The translations under genes and the position numbers were made by a program. Shown one piece after another: positions 8,233 to 16,520 of a DNA stretch of 39,432 bases. Under the pieces are notes generated by a model. That model did no database searches, was not told the DNA's origin, and saw only the letters and a program-made list of their open reading frames with translations. Origin of the DNA: Verrucomicrobiota bacterium (GTDB lineage Bacteria > Verrucomicrobiota > Kiritimatiellia > Kiritimatiellales > Pontiellaceae); contig JAJRRI010000016.1 of the NCBI GenBank assembly GCA_024279685.1, forward strand, positions 1 through 39,432. Direction: 5' to 3'. How positions within the stretch are numbered: the first letter of the stretch is position 1; each line of letters starts with the position of its first letter.

Positions 8233-8577
8233 ATGGCAACGGAGTCGATACCAAAAGAGTGGAGAGAGACGGTATGTACAATTCTTCGTTTGCAAGACAA
8301 CTCGAAAATTCAGATCACACTACGAGCGCAAAAGGATTTTGCTGCACAGTTCCCCAATGCTTGGAATTTTAACCTATATAATTTTTTAACGTGCTATTTA
8401 TCGCGATCCGATGCAACCGGTCAACTGGTTGCAGACTTAAAACCGCCTGGAGCAGCTTACGAGTTTATCTGCAAGTATGAAGGCGAACCGGTCTATGCAA
8501 AAATAAATCTATTGGTAGCAGGCGATGTTATTATAATCGTTTCTGCCCACCGCCCACTGAAAGGCAACAAATTATGA
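8233..8577 (+). CDS. putative toxin of a TAC module (MqsR/RelE-like)
   Basis: This 114-aa protein is the first gene of a three-gene overlapping operon and sits in the toxin position of toxin-first systems (HigBA, MqsRA). The C-terminal half has a strand-rich pattern (YEGEPVYAKINLLVAGD, then VIIIVSAHRP), which resembles the small RelE/MqsR/DUF4258 group of mRNA interferases. I cannot fix the family from sequence by eye, and no catalytic residues are claimed. The ATG at 8233 follows AAAGGAAAG. The stop overlaps the antitoxin start by 4 bases (ATGA at 8574-8577). If it is a toxin, it should inhibit translation by cutting mRNA, held off by the next gene. Confidence 0.6.
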   Translation: MATESIPKEWRETVCTILRLQDNSKIQITLRAQKDFAAQFPNAWNFNLYNFLTCYLSRSDATGQLVADLKPPGAAYEFICKYEGEPVYAKINLLVAGDVIIIVSAHRPLKGNKL

Positions 8578-9071
8578 AAAAAGAAATGATCGAGGTTGAT
8601 GTTCCTGTTCCGTCAATCGATAGACAATCAATTGCGTATATTGCAAAGGCAACAGTTAGTGCTGTTTTTGACGAATTTTATCAAGATTATGTTTTGGATG
8701 GCGACGCACTGTTGGAAATTGATCGGGTAAAGGCCCGCCATATGGGGTTGATGCAGCCTGAAGAGATTAAAGCTCTGCGCGAACGACTGGATATGACCCA
8801 GAAACAGATCGCCGAACTGTTGCAGATTGGTGCGAAATCTTGGTCGCGCTGGGAAACAGGGAGGGAACGACCTTCGCGATCCATGAATATCCTGATTCGT
8901 TCCCTGAATGATGGAAAGATAGATCCTAACTATTTACGGTCGCTGAAAGAGGATAAGCAACCCGCTTGGGGACGTATATTGCACGTTTCTAAAGGGATGA
9001 GTGTTAAAAACCAACCTATTTCAATTAGAGGTTTATCTGATAAAAAGTTTAGTACGAGGGAGGCTGCATAA
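8574..9071 (+). CDS. MqsA/HigA-like HTH antitoxin with C-terminal extension
   Basis: This 165-aa protein has an Xre-type helix-turn-helix at about residues 62-112, of the MqsA style (MTQKQIAELLQIGAKSW, then SRWETGRERP). It lacks the N-terminal CxxC zinc motif of E. coli MqsA. Residues about 128-165 are an extra hydrophilic tail beyond the HTH. In studied TAC systems such a tail is the chaperone addiction region recognised by the SecB-like partner. It overlaps the toxin by 4 bases, and its stop shares one base with the chaperone start (9071), so all three are translationally coupled. It probably represses the operon through the palindrome at 8191-8204. Confidence 0.8.
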   Translation: MKKEMIEVDVPVPSIDRQSIAYIAKATVSAVFDEFYQDYVLDGDALLEIDRVKARHMGLMQPEEIKALRERLDMTQKQIAELLQIGAKSWSRWETGRERPSRSMNILIRSLNDGKIDPNYLRSLKEDKQPAWGRILHVSKGMSVKNQPISIRGLSDKKFSTREAA

Positions 9072-9505
9072 TGCAAACTGCATCCAATTTACAACTTGAA
9101 CACTATTTTCTTACGGCACTCAACTATACCGTGAATCCAGATTTTAATCCGGAAGATCCTATTAAATTTGAATTTACGGATATTGTTACGGAATACGGGA
9201 AGCAGCCGCTGAATAAAAAGTCAAATAAGGAGTGGCAGGTCGATTTGAAAATAGAATTTATTCCACCGGAGGAAAGGAATATACCCTATTCTTTTTCTGC
9301 TTCAATTGTCGGGTTCTTTTCTATCGGCCCCAATATTTCCGAGGAGAAACTTGAAAATTTTATCGAGATAAACGGAACCAGTGTCCTGTACAGTACTCTT
9401 CGAGAAATTATTCATACCCTTACAGCCAAAGGGCCGTTTCGCGCTTTGTTGCTTCCAACGCTTTGTTTCCAGAAAGATGAAAAGGAAATTGACCAGAGAA
9501 AATAG
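9071..9505 (+). CDS. SecB-like chaperone of a TAC module
   Basis: This 144-aa protein matches the SecB fold. The diagnostic C-terminal part (about residues 96-133) reads NFIEINGTSVLY, then LREIIHTLTAKG, then RALLLPTLCF, the SecB helix followed by the conserved LLLP strand. General SecB holds preproteins for SecA. A SecB-like gene as third member of a toxin-antitoxin operon is the hallmark of TAC systems such as Rv1955-Rv1957 of Mycobacterium tuberculosis, where the chaperone folds and protects an unstable antitoxin. The start ATG overlaps the antitoxin stop by 1 base. Length and order fit a dedicated TAC chaperone better than the housekeeping SecB. Confidence 0.8.
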   Translation: MQTASNLQLEHYFLTALNYTVNPDFNPEDPIKFEFTDIVTEYGKQPLNKKSNKEWQVDLKIEFIPPEERNIPYSFSASIVGFFSIGPNISEEKLENFIEINGTSVLYSTLREIIHTLTAKGPFRALLLPTLCFQKDEKEIDQRK

Positions 9506-9628
9506 ACTGATCTTTATTGCAATGTGTTAAATACCGATGTCGACCGCTTGCAAAAAATAGTTCTAATATTAGGCAATGGAATTTTCGACGGATGATCTGA
9601 AGTTCCTGCTGGCTCAAGGTGTAGTAAA

Positions 9629-10150
9629 ATGAATGTAATTGATGCAGATTTGTCACATGTTAAATATCTTTCTGACTTTGGACGAAAATCATTCATTCAT
9701 GCGTATCAATGTACTTTGCCGCTAGAAGAGTTGAATAAATACATCAGCGATGCCTTTTCAGAATCCACCATTCTAGCAGAGATCAAGAGCTTGTTGGGAA
9801 CTTATCTTGTTGCTCAGGATTCGAAACTTAATCTATGCGGGTATGCTAAGTTAATTGAATCTCCTTCTCCAAAATGTATCGGGTTGCACCGTTGCATTGA
9901 GCTTCAGCGCTTGTATGTGGATGACGATTATAGAGGTCAGGGAGTCGGGAGACTTTTGGAGTCTCACGCTGAGGTAATTGCTCGAGGCCGAGGCATGCAA
10001 GGCCTTTGGCTTCAGGTTTGGGAAGGCAATGTTGTCGCTCAGGATATATACAAAAGATGGGCCTTTTCAACGGTTGGGGAAAAACAATATCAAGTCGGGG
10101 AAAATCAAAGAACTGTGTTGCTGATGCGTAAATTATGGGTCAGCAGATAG
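9629..10150 (+). CDS. GNAT acetyltransferase, PaiA-like
   Basis: This 173-aa GNAT protein has the acetyl-CoA-binding motif RGQGVGRLL at about residues 101-109 and the following WLQVWEGN segment near 130-137, then an aromatic-rich end. These are characteristic of PaiA-like spermidine/spermine N-acetyltransferases and related enzymes. Substrate specificity cannot be read from sequence. It is 123 bases downstream of the TAC operon with no feature recognised between, and it precedes aroE. Its coding tail overlaps the open frame upstream of aroE but not the preferred aroE start at 10174. Whether it belongs to the accessory island or to the host backbone is unclear. Confidence 0.8.
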   Translation: MNVIDADLSHVKYLSDFGRKSFIHAYQCTLPLEELNKYISDAFSESTILAEIKSLLGTYLVAQDSKLNLCGYAKLIESPSPKCIGLHRCIELQRLYVDDDYRGQGVGRLLESHAEVIARGRGMQGLWLQVWEGNVVAQDIYKRWAFSTVGEKQYQVGENQRTVLLMRKLWVSR

Positions 10151-10173
10151 CAACACCAACACAAGGAACTGCT

Positions 10174-11034
10174 ATGAATTTAAGTGGACATACAAAACCT
10201 TTCGCCGTGCTGGGGCATCCGATTGGGCATACGCTCTCGCCGGTGATGCATAACGTATCGATGCAGGAGCTTGGTTTCGATGGTATTTATCTGGCGTTGG
10301 ATGTGCACCCCGACCGCCTGATGGAGGTGCTGCCTTCGATGGCGCAGATGGGCTTCGTCGGAGTGAACCTAACCGTGCCGCATAAGGAAATTGCCTTTCA
10401 AGGGTTGGAAAAACTCGATGAGAGCGCACGATTGCTCGGCGCGGCCAACACGGTGGAATTTACCGAGGACGGCATGGTCGGTCATAATACCGATGGCTAC
10501 GGTTTCCTTAAGGCACTGGAAGAGGCCTTTGGAAAAACCGTTGAAGGCGACTCGGTCTTCGTGCTCGGTTGCGGTGGAGCAGGGCGGGCTACAGCTCTTA
10601 TGGCAGCAACGAAGGGCGCAAAGTCGCTGGTGTTGGCGGATATCGATGCGGAGCGCGTTCAGAAACTTAATGATGAAATAATGGGACTGACCCCTCATGT
10701 GGAAATCGTCCATGCGTTTGAAAAATCGAAACAGATCGAGCTCTGTCGCGCTTGCGATCTCGTGGTGCAGGCTTCGCCGGTCGGCATGAAGGAGGGGGAT
10801 CCTTCGCTCCTTCCTCCCGAAGCGTTCCGCACTGGGCAACGCACTTTCGACCTAATCTACATGTATCCCGAAACCGCTTTCCTAACCACCGCACGGGAGG
10901 CTGGCGCGGAGATTGCTAATGGTCTAGGCATGCTTCTGCATCAGGGCGCTCGCGCCTTTGAAATCTGGACGGGCACGAGTCCGTCGGTTTCAGCGATGCG
11001 GAACGCGTTAGAAGCAGCGGTTTACGGGAAATAA
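10174..11034 (+). CDS. aroE: shikimate dehydrogenase
   Basis: AroE is the NADP-dependent reductase converting 3-dehydroshikimate to shikimate in aromatic amino acid synthesis. The start at 10174 is preferred over an in-frame one at 10135. It has AAGGA at good spacing and the protein then begins in the usual place (MNLSGHTKPFAVLGHPIGHT). The product is 286 aa. Visible motifs are TLSPVMHN (20-27) for shikimate, NLTVPHK with catalytic K71 (65-71), D107 in HNTDGYG, and the nucleotide-binding GCGGAGRA (132-139). It is followed after 4 bases by the prepilin peptidase gene, probably in the same transcript. Confidence 0.95.
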   Translation: MNLSGHTKPFAVLGHPIGHTLSPVMHNVSMQELGFDGIYLALDVHPDRLMEVLPSMAQMGFVGVNLTVPHKEIAFQGLEKLDESARLLGAANTVEFTEDGMVGHNTDGYGFLKALEEAFGKTVEGDSVFVLGCGGAGRATALMAATKGAKSLVLADIDAERVQKLNDEIMGLTPHVEIVHAFEKSKQIELCRACDLVVQASPVGMKEGDPSLLPPEAFRTGQRTFDLIYMYPETAFLTTAREAGAEIANGLGMLLHQGARAFEIWTGTSPSVSAMRNALEAAVYGK

Positions 11035-11038
11035 GTGC

Positions 11039-11857
11039 ATGGGATTTATTGATGGGTACTTCACTTTAATCGTGTTCATGTTCGGAGCCTGCCTCGGCAG
11101 TTTTCTGAACGTATGCATCTATCGTATTCCTGCCGAGCTGTCCGTGGTCAAACCTCGGTCGCGTTGCCCGAAGTGCATGACGGATCTGGCCTGGAAAGAT
11201 AATATTCCGATCCTCGGATGGCTGATGCTTCGTGGGAAGTGCCGCTATTGTCAGGTTTCTATTTCTGCGCGCTATCCCTCTGTAGAATTACTTACCGCCC
11301 TTCTATTCACCTTGGTTTGGCTCTGTTTTCCTTATGATCCGGTGCTTGCGCCCTACTGGTTATTGGTCTTTGGGCTGGTGCTTGGCACCTTCGTGGATAT
11401 AGATGAAATGTGGCTCCCCGATCGCTGTACGATTGGCGGCATGATCGCTGGCCCGATGTTCAGTTTTTTGATTCCAGCGATGCACGGAACGGAGAGTCAT
11501 TTTGGCGGGCTGGTTCACTCGCTGGTCGGCATGGGGTTTGGCTTTGGCCTGTTTTGGGGAATCGCTCTTCTTGGTCGTTTGATTATGAAGAAGGATGCGA
11601 TGGGGTTTGGCGACGTCAAATTAATGGGCGCACTCGGGGCTTTCCTCGGGGCCGAATCCATTATTTTCATCACCTTTGTTTCATCGCTATTCGGAGCGGT
11701 GATTGGGGTCTCTTTCATTGCCATGGGCAAACGAGAGCTACAAAGTAAAATTCCTTTTGGCCCCTACATTGCGCTAGCGGCCGTGCTTTGGATGCTGGGT
11801 GGTTCCGGTTTATGGGATGCTTACGTCGCTTGGGTTACTGGAGCCCCGACGTATTAG
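11039..11857 (+). CDS. prepilin peptidase (A24 family, PilD/PulO-type)
   Basis: This inner-membrane aspartyl protease removes the leader of type IV prepilins or type II secretion pseudopilins and usually also N-methylates them. The 272-aa protein has the N-terminal domain with the zinc tetrad C43, C46, C68, C71. The two catalytic aspartates lie near D122 (in VDIDEMWLPD) and at D192 in GFGD (189-192). About eight hydrophobic segments are visible. The presence of the cysteine tetrad suggests a bifunctional peptidase-methyltransferase. No pilin or secretion genes are in the window. It is convergent with the hydrolase pseudogene, with a 4-base overlap at the 3' ends. Confidence 0.95.
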   Translation: MGFIDGYFTLIVFMFGACLGSFLNVCIYRIPAELSVVKPRSRCPKCMTDLAWKDNIPILGWLMLRGKCRYCQVSISARYPSVELLTALLFTLVWLCFPYDPVLAPYWLLVFGLVLGTFVDIDEMWLPDRCTIGGMIAGPMFSFLIPAMHGTESHFGGLVHSLVGMGFGFGLFWGIALLGRLIMKKDAMGFGDVKLMGALGAFLGAESIIFITFVSSLFGAVIGVSFIAMGKRELQSKIPFGPYIALAAVLWMLGGSGLWDAYVAWVTGAPTY

Positions 11858-12651
11858 TCTTTATGGTTGCGCACCATATCCATGAAGGTTTGGAAGGAGT
11901 CCATATAGTCGTTTCCGGCGACGTAGGCATAATCATTATGTTCGGCCCCTTCGATCCAGAGATTCATTTTTTCCCCGGGGGCGGCGGCGTATAGTTTTTT
12001 GCCGTGCCAGAAGGAGAGAACGGTGTCGGCGGTCCCGTGCATGATGAAGACGGGGCAGGTGGTTTGCTGGATGTGCCGCAGGTTATTGAATTTATCCCAC
12101 GGCAGGATTGGGATGATGATTCTTACGCGGAAGGCGGACGTGAAAGTGCTCCCTAAAATTAGCCCGCCTACTTCACGATGCGCCGCCAGCCAGCAAGAGG
12201 GGCCGCCGCCGACGGAGCGGCCATGGACGATGATGGTTTTAGGGTCGATTCCTTTTTTTTCAACAAGCCAGCGGTAGGCCGCATCGATATCCTAATACGT
12301 TTTTCGGACGGACGGCGATCCTTCGCTGGTGCCATAGCCGCGATAATCGTACATCAGCACCGAATAACCAAGCGGCTGGAATTGCCGCATGAACGGCAGC
12401 ACGCCGCCGAGATCTTCTGCGTTTCCATGGCTGAACAGAAGGGTATATTCCGCGCCCGGTGCTTCGAGATAGACTGCGGTGATTTTTTCGCCGTTGCCGG
12501 AGACGATGTTTAGTTCATTGGGTAGGTGGGTGTAGCTCGCCGTCTGCGGCATAAAGATCAATTTCTCCGCAAACAGAAATACGAGCAGGTTCAGGAGGAG
12601 GTAGATGCTGCCACTCAACAACACAATGCGGGTTAGAGTTTGTCCAATCAT
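11854..12651 (-). pseudogene. alpha/beta hydrolase interrupted by one in-frame amber codon
   Basis: Read on the minus strand from the ATG at 12651, the frame encodes a membrane-anchored serine hydrolase of the YfhR/COG1073 type. It has an N-terminal hydrophobic anchor (about residues 8-28), the oxyanion segment FSHGNAED, then DYRGYGTSEG. After residue 119 comes TAG (plus strand 12292-12294), and the same frame continues without other lesions to 11854. All catalytic parts lie beyond the stop: the nucleophile elbow HGRSVGGG, acid HGTAD, and base GAEHND. The full length would be 265 aa. The truncated product would lack the triad. The single substitution in otherwise pristine code means very recent inactivation, suppression or a sequence error. 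Confidence 0.8.
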
Positions 12652-12782
12652 GCTAGAAATATAGAATTACGAACGAGGATGTGCAACGGAAAGATTTCGT
12701 GGATCGGAAATGGAGTTGCGGGTTGGGGGGATTCGGGGCTATGGTCTTCCGCTTAATTCAATCAGTGATTTGAGGAGTATCT

Positions 12783-14486
12783 ATGTTCAAGATTTGGAGT
12801 TTTTTGTTGGGTATCTTTGTGTGGGTCGGTTCAGTACAAGCGCAGATGCCGCACGAGGTGCTGTTACTGGTCAATAAAAATTCGCAGCCGTCACTCTTGG
12901 CAGCGAATGTATTTGCGGCGGCACGACAGATCCCGAAAATGAACATGGTTTATTTGAATATCCCGGAAAATGCCTATGGTGGAACAGCCACCGTGACGCC
13001 GGAAGAGTTCACGAACCTAATCTGGGAGCCGGCCAATACGGTTGCGCAGGAGCGGGGGATTGAGGGTCAAATTTTAGCCTGGGTCTATTCCGTCGATTTT
13101 CCGATTCGCGTGGCGACCGATTCGAGCGAGCGAAAAAAAATGTCGGTTGGCGGGATGACGTTTGTGCGCAACAAGCCGCCGGAACTCAGTTTGGTCGAAG
13201 AAGGAAAATATCTCTCCAAATTATTTGGAGGGCCCAATGAACGGCTAAAAACCAGCTTATCTGGGTTATCGCTAGCGATGCATAAAAAAGGACTGGGTAT
13301 GGATGCTCAGGTTCCTCCAGAGGCGGCCTATTTACAAGGCGGTCTCCGCGAGCGCATGCCTTTGCCGAGCATGATGCTGGGCTATATTGGAGAAAAGGGT
13401 TCTTCTATCGATACGGTTCTTCAAACCATCCAGCGTGGGAAGATTTCGGATCATCGGGGAATGCGTAACAACATCTATTTTGTGACGAGCGACAACGTTC
13501 GCTCGACGTGCCGCGAATGGCAGTATGCCCCCGCTCTGGAAGAGTTAAAAAGATTCGGGATCGAGTCCGTCGTGACGACGAACTTCCCCGTGGGAGTGAG
13601 TCAGGTGATGGGGATTATGATGGGTTCCGAAAAGGTTGATCCGGCCACGATAAAGTCATTTGCGCCGGGTGCGATGGCCGAGCACTTAACCAGCTGGGGC
13701 GCGGAGTTCCAACGACCACAAACCAAAATTACCCGCTGGCTTGATGCTGGAGCAACCGGTACGGCGGGTACCGTGGTGGAGCCTTACGCAAATCCCAATA
13801 AATTTCCTTCCGCGCGTTTTTTCAGTTACTACGCTTCCGGAGGTACGATGCTTGAGAGTTTTTATCAATCGATTGCTTGCCCACTACAAATTCTATTGCT
13901 CGGCGATCCGCTCGCCAAGCCATATGCCATGCCGTTATCGGTCAAGGTACTCGGAGCGAGTTCGATCTCCACGAGTTTTACCTATTTTACCCAAGCGGAG
14001 AGTCGAGTGCAGAATGCGTCGTTCCTTTACTCGTTTTTCCTCGATGGGAAGAAAATGGGTGAGGTAACAGAGAACCCGGCCTTTTTTGTCAACATCATCC
14101 GACTGGCGGATGGTTACCACGAATTGCGTGCCGTGGCGCGCATTAAGCATTTGGTGGAATTCAACAGTTCGGTCGTCAAGCCGTTCACGGTGGATCGAAT
14201 GGGACGTTCTGTGGCCATTGATCCAAATATTCAAAAATCCGGAACGTATGAGCATGCCATTAAGGTGCAGATGGGCGGAGAGGAAGTGCCTGAAAAACTA
14301 CAACTTGTGAGTGGGGAGCAGGTGCTTGATGAAAAGAAGTATGAAGACGGTGTGGAATTGGTTTTGAACGAACATTTGATTGGTGAGGGACCGAACCGCA
14401 TTCGCGCGATTGCCATCTATGCGGATGGCATGGAGGTTTCCAGCCCGCCCATTAGTTTTGGCATTAAATTTAGTTCGGAGACTTGA
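12783..14486 (+). CDS. secreted TIGR03790-family protein
   Basis: This 567-aa protein has a clear signal peptide (about residues 1-20, ending VQAQ). The next part reads HEVLLLVNKNS, then repeated strands with Asn/Thr-rich loops and an N-terminal half matching the uncharacterised TIGR03790 family, common in Verrucomicrobia, Planctomycetes and some deltaproteobacteria. Residues about 390-565 look beta-rich and may form one or two Ig-like modules. The ATG at 12783 has GAGGAG upstream. It is probably exported to the periplasm or surface; the activity is unknown. tsaE follows after 3 bases, so it is likely co-transcribed with the t6A genes, though a functional link is not implied. Confidence 0.75.
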   Translation: MFKIWSFLLGIFVWVGSVQAQMPHEVLLLVNKNSQPSLLAANVFAAARQIPKMNMVYLNIPENAYGGTATVTPEEFTNLIWEPANTVAQERGIEGQILAWVYSVDFPIRVATDSSERKKMSVGGMTFVRNKPPELSLVEEGKYLSKLFGGPNERLKTSLSGLSLAMHKKGLGMDAQVPPEAAYLQGGLRERMPLPSMMLGYIGEKGSSIDTVLQTIQRGKISDHRGMRNNIYFVTSDNVRSTCREWQYAPALEELKRFGIESVVTTNFPVGVSQVMGIMMGSEKVDPATIKSFAPGAMAEHLTSWGAEFQRPQTKITRWLDAGATGTAGTVVEPYANPNKFPSARFFSYYASGGTMLESFYQSIACPLQILLLGDPLAKPYAMPLSVKVLGASSISTSFTYFTQAESRVQNASFLYSFFLDGKKMGEVTENPAFFVNIIRLADGYHELRAVARIKHLVEFNSSVVKPFTVDRMGRSVAIDPNIQKSGTYEHAIKVQMGGEEVPEKLQLVSGEQVLDEKKYEDGVELVLNEHLIGEGPNRIRAIAIYADGMEVSSPPISFGIKFSSET

Positions 14487-14489
14487 TTC

Positions 14490-14918
14490 ATGCGCGTTGA
14501 GAGAACCAATAGTCCTGAGGAAACATGGGAGCTTGCTGCCGGTTTGGCGGACGAACTCGGCCCCGGAACCATCATTGCATTACACGGTGATTTGGGAGCG
14601 GGGAAGACCTGTTTTATCCAAGGGTATGCTGCCGCGCTAGATATCGACGAGCCCATCACCAGTCCCACCTATACGCTCATTGGTGAATATAAAGGCCGCC
14701 TGCCGCTCCATCATATCGATCTCTACCGACTCTCCGGCCCCGAAGAGGTGCTTGGTCTTGGGCTGGAGGAGTATTTTCGAGCCGATGGTATTACCGCCAT
14801 TGAGTGGGCCGAGCGTGCTGAAGGTCTATTGCCGTCTAACCTATTACACATCCGCATCGAGGCCGATTCACACACCGGAACACGTACGTTCCACATTTTC
14901 CGAGAGAACGAAGCGTGA
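14490..14918 (+). CDS. tsaE: tRNA t6A37 synthesis ATPase TsaE
   Basis: TsaE is the small P-loop ATPase that cycles with the TsaB-TsaD complex to make N6-threonylcarbamoyladenosine at position 37 of ANN-decoding tRNAs. The 142-aa length is normal. The Walker A motif GDLGAGKT is at residues 33-40, the switch segment SPTYTLIGEY at 58-67, and the Walker B-like HIDLYR at 75-80. Its stop overlaps the tsaB GTG start by 3 bases, so the two are translated together. tsaD is not in the window. Confidence 0.95.
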   Translation: MRVERTNSPEETWELAAGLADELGPGTIIALHGDLGAGKTCFIQGYAAALDIDEPITSPTYTLIGEYKGRLPLHHIDLYRLSGPEEVLGLGLEEYFRADGITAIEWAERAEGLLPSNLLHIRIEADSHTGTRTFHIFRENEA

Positions 14919-15559
14919 AACTATTTTCGATTGAACTCAGCTCGAAGCACGGCAGTATTTCCCTCGTCGAAGAGGGCGTGGTCGTCGCCGAAAAAAGCTG
15001 GATTGAAAACTTTAAGAACCGTCAACAGCTCTTCGATTCGATGGCGGAACTCGGTGTGGACTGGGATACCGTCGATGGCTTTGTCGCAGGGCGGGGTCCC
15101 GGCGCCTTCTCGGGAATGCGTATCTCCTTTTCCGTCATTAACTCGCTTGCCGCTCCGGGAGGCAAGCCGGTCTATGCGCTCAACAGCGGCGCGGCAATAG
15201 CCGCGCAGATTGGCGCACCGCGTATAGCTGTAGTTGGCGATGCCCGCCGAAATAAAGTCTGGGCCGGAGTCTTTGTTGGCGCTGAACTTGAACAGGAATT
15301 TAAGTTAATGGAATATGACGAGCTAGCTCGTTTTATTCCGCAGGAAACGCTCGTCGTTAGTCCCGATCATGATCGGCTGGAGGAACTGCTTGCTGGGTTC
15401 CGGACGCTGGACAGTAACGAACCTGTTTTCCCAACGGCGGGAGTGCTCGGCCAGCTTGTATTTCAACAGTTAGAAAAGAGGGGTGGATCCGAGCCTTTCG
15501 AGCCCCTCTATATGCATCCTCCCGTTTTTGTTGAACCTCGTTTTTCAGCGCAGCTTTAA
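14915..15559 (+). CDS. tsaB: t6A37 threonylcarbamoyltransferase subunit TsaB
   Basis: TsaB is an ASKHA-fold pseudo-enzyme that dimerises with TsaD. The protein is 214 aa. The N-terminal phosphate-1-like segment begins KLFSIELSSKHGSISL, and the conserved GRGPGAFSGMRI lies at about residues 59-70. The start is GTG, overlapping the tsaE stop, with upstream purines in tsaE as ribosome site. The 3' end converges on uppP with stops overlapping by 4 bases (15556-15559). Confidence 0.93.
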   Translation: MKLFSIELSSKHGSISLVEEGVVVAEKSWIENFKNRQQLFDSMAELGVDWDTVDGFVAGRGPGAFSGMRISFSVINSLAAPGGKPVYALNSGAAIAAQIGAPRIAVVGDARRNKVWAGVFVGAELEQEFKLMEYDELARFIPQETLVVSPDHDRLEELLAGFRTLDSNEPVFPTAGVLGQLVFQQLEKRGGSEPFEPLYMHPPVFVEPRFSAQL

Positions 15560-16344
15560 AAGGAGAGAGCGAAGAAGGAAATGAGGCCGACGCAGAGGCA
15601 GTAGATGCCGAATCGCCAAAACCGTCCGCGCTGTAGAAGGGATACGAGCCACATGAGCGAAAAATAGCCTACGACGGCGGATACCGCCAAGCCCACCCCA
15701 AATTCCAGTGCAGTGCATCCCGAGGTATTACCGTGCCGCATTAGGTCGCGCACCGCCAACAAACACGCGCCGACGGATAAAGGGATCAGCATGAAAAACG
15801 AAAATTCGGCGGCCTGTTTGGGCTCGATCCCCAAAAACCGGGACATGCCGATGGTGGATCCCGACCGGCTCACCCCGGGAAGCAGTGCCACGGCCTGCAT
15901 CAGGCCAATCATTAAGCCCGACACCCAGCCGACCGGTCGGTTGTTCTTTTTTGGAAAGTGGCTGCCAATCAGAAACAGGCCTGTACCCATCAACGTGCAA
16001 GAAACGAAACGCGGGTTGGAAAAGGCCCCTTCCAGCCGATCCTTGAATAGGAAGCCGATTGCGATGGCGGGAATACACCCCGCCCCGATGAGAAGGGCGA
16101 AGTGAATGGATTCCTTTTCACCACGCAACACCCCCATTCCAATGGTCCAGAGGCGTTTCCAATAGAAAGCGAGAATGGCGATGAGTGTGCCGGTATTCAA
16201 CACGATCTCCAGTGTTACGCCGGAAAGCTCTTTCATACCCAGAAAATGCTTGGCCAAAACCAAATGACCCGAGCTACTCACCGGCAGGAACTCTGTTACC
16301 CCTTGAATAATTGCCAGTACGATGACGTTGAATAGGTTATTCAT
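15556..16344 (-). CDS. uppP: undecaprenyl-diphosphatase UppP (BacA family)
   Basis: UppP recycles undecaprenyl pyrophosphate to the monophosphate carrier for peptidoglycan and surface glycan synthesis at the inner membrane, and overexpression gives bacitracin tolerance. The start at 16344 is chosen over a longer frame to 16503 because the family N-terminus (MNNLFNVIVLAIIQGVTEF) begins here, preceded by GGTGG. This gives 262 aa, the usual length. The active-site motifs are EFLPVSSSGHL (18-28) and LPGVSRSGST later. About seven or eight membrane segments are visible. It is divergent from ompH, with a 176-base shared upstream region. Confidence 0.95.
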   Translation of the reverse strand: MNNLFNVIVLAIIQGVTEFLPVSSSGHLVLAKHFLGMKELSGVTLEIVLNTGTLIAILAFYWKRLWTIGMGVLRGEKESIHFALLIGAGCIPAIAIGFLFKDRLEGAFSNPRFVSCTLMGTGLFLIGSHFPKKNNRPVGWVSGLMIGLMQAVALLPGVSRSGSTIGMSRFLGIEPKQAAEFSFFMLIPLSVGACLLAVRDLMRHGNTSGCTALEFGVGLAVSAVVGYFSLMWLVSLLQRGRFWRFGIYCLCVGLISFFALSF

Positions 16345-16520
16345 ATTAGCCCACCAAAAAAAGAAAAGCAGTGTACGGATCATGCCTTGCGTATTCAACC
16401 GGAATCCAGAGTGGATTAAAGGTATTTTATCGTGTTGGAAAGCCGCACGATTTGTTTGTAACGCCTGTGTGGGTTGGGTAGAGTGCGACCTTATTTTTAA
16501 CAACGATAAGGATCGTGCTC

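Noticed and set aside
12292-12294. Recoding of amber and ochre as sense codons in this organism.
   Set aside because: TAA, TAG and TGA all serve as ordinary stops elsewhere in the window, so a changed code is unlikely. Mutation or error is simpler.
11999-12513. Rightward open frames across the hydrolase region.
   Set aside because: The leftward hydrolase shows a complete set of catalytic motifs in one frame; the rightward frames are its shadows.
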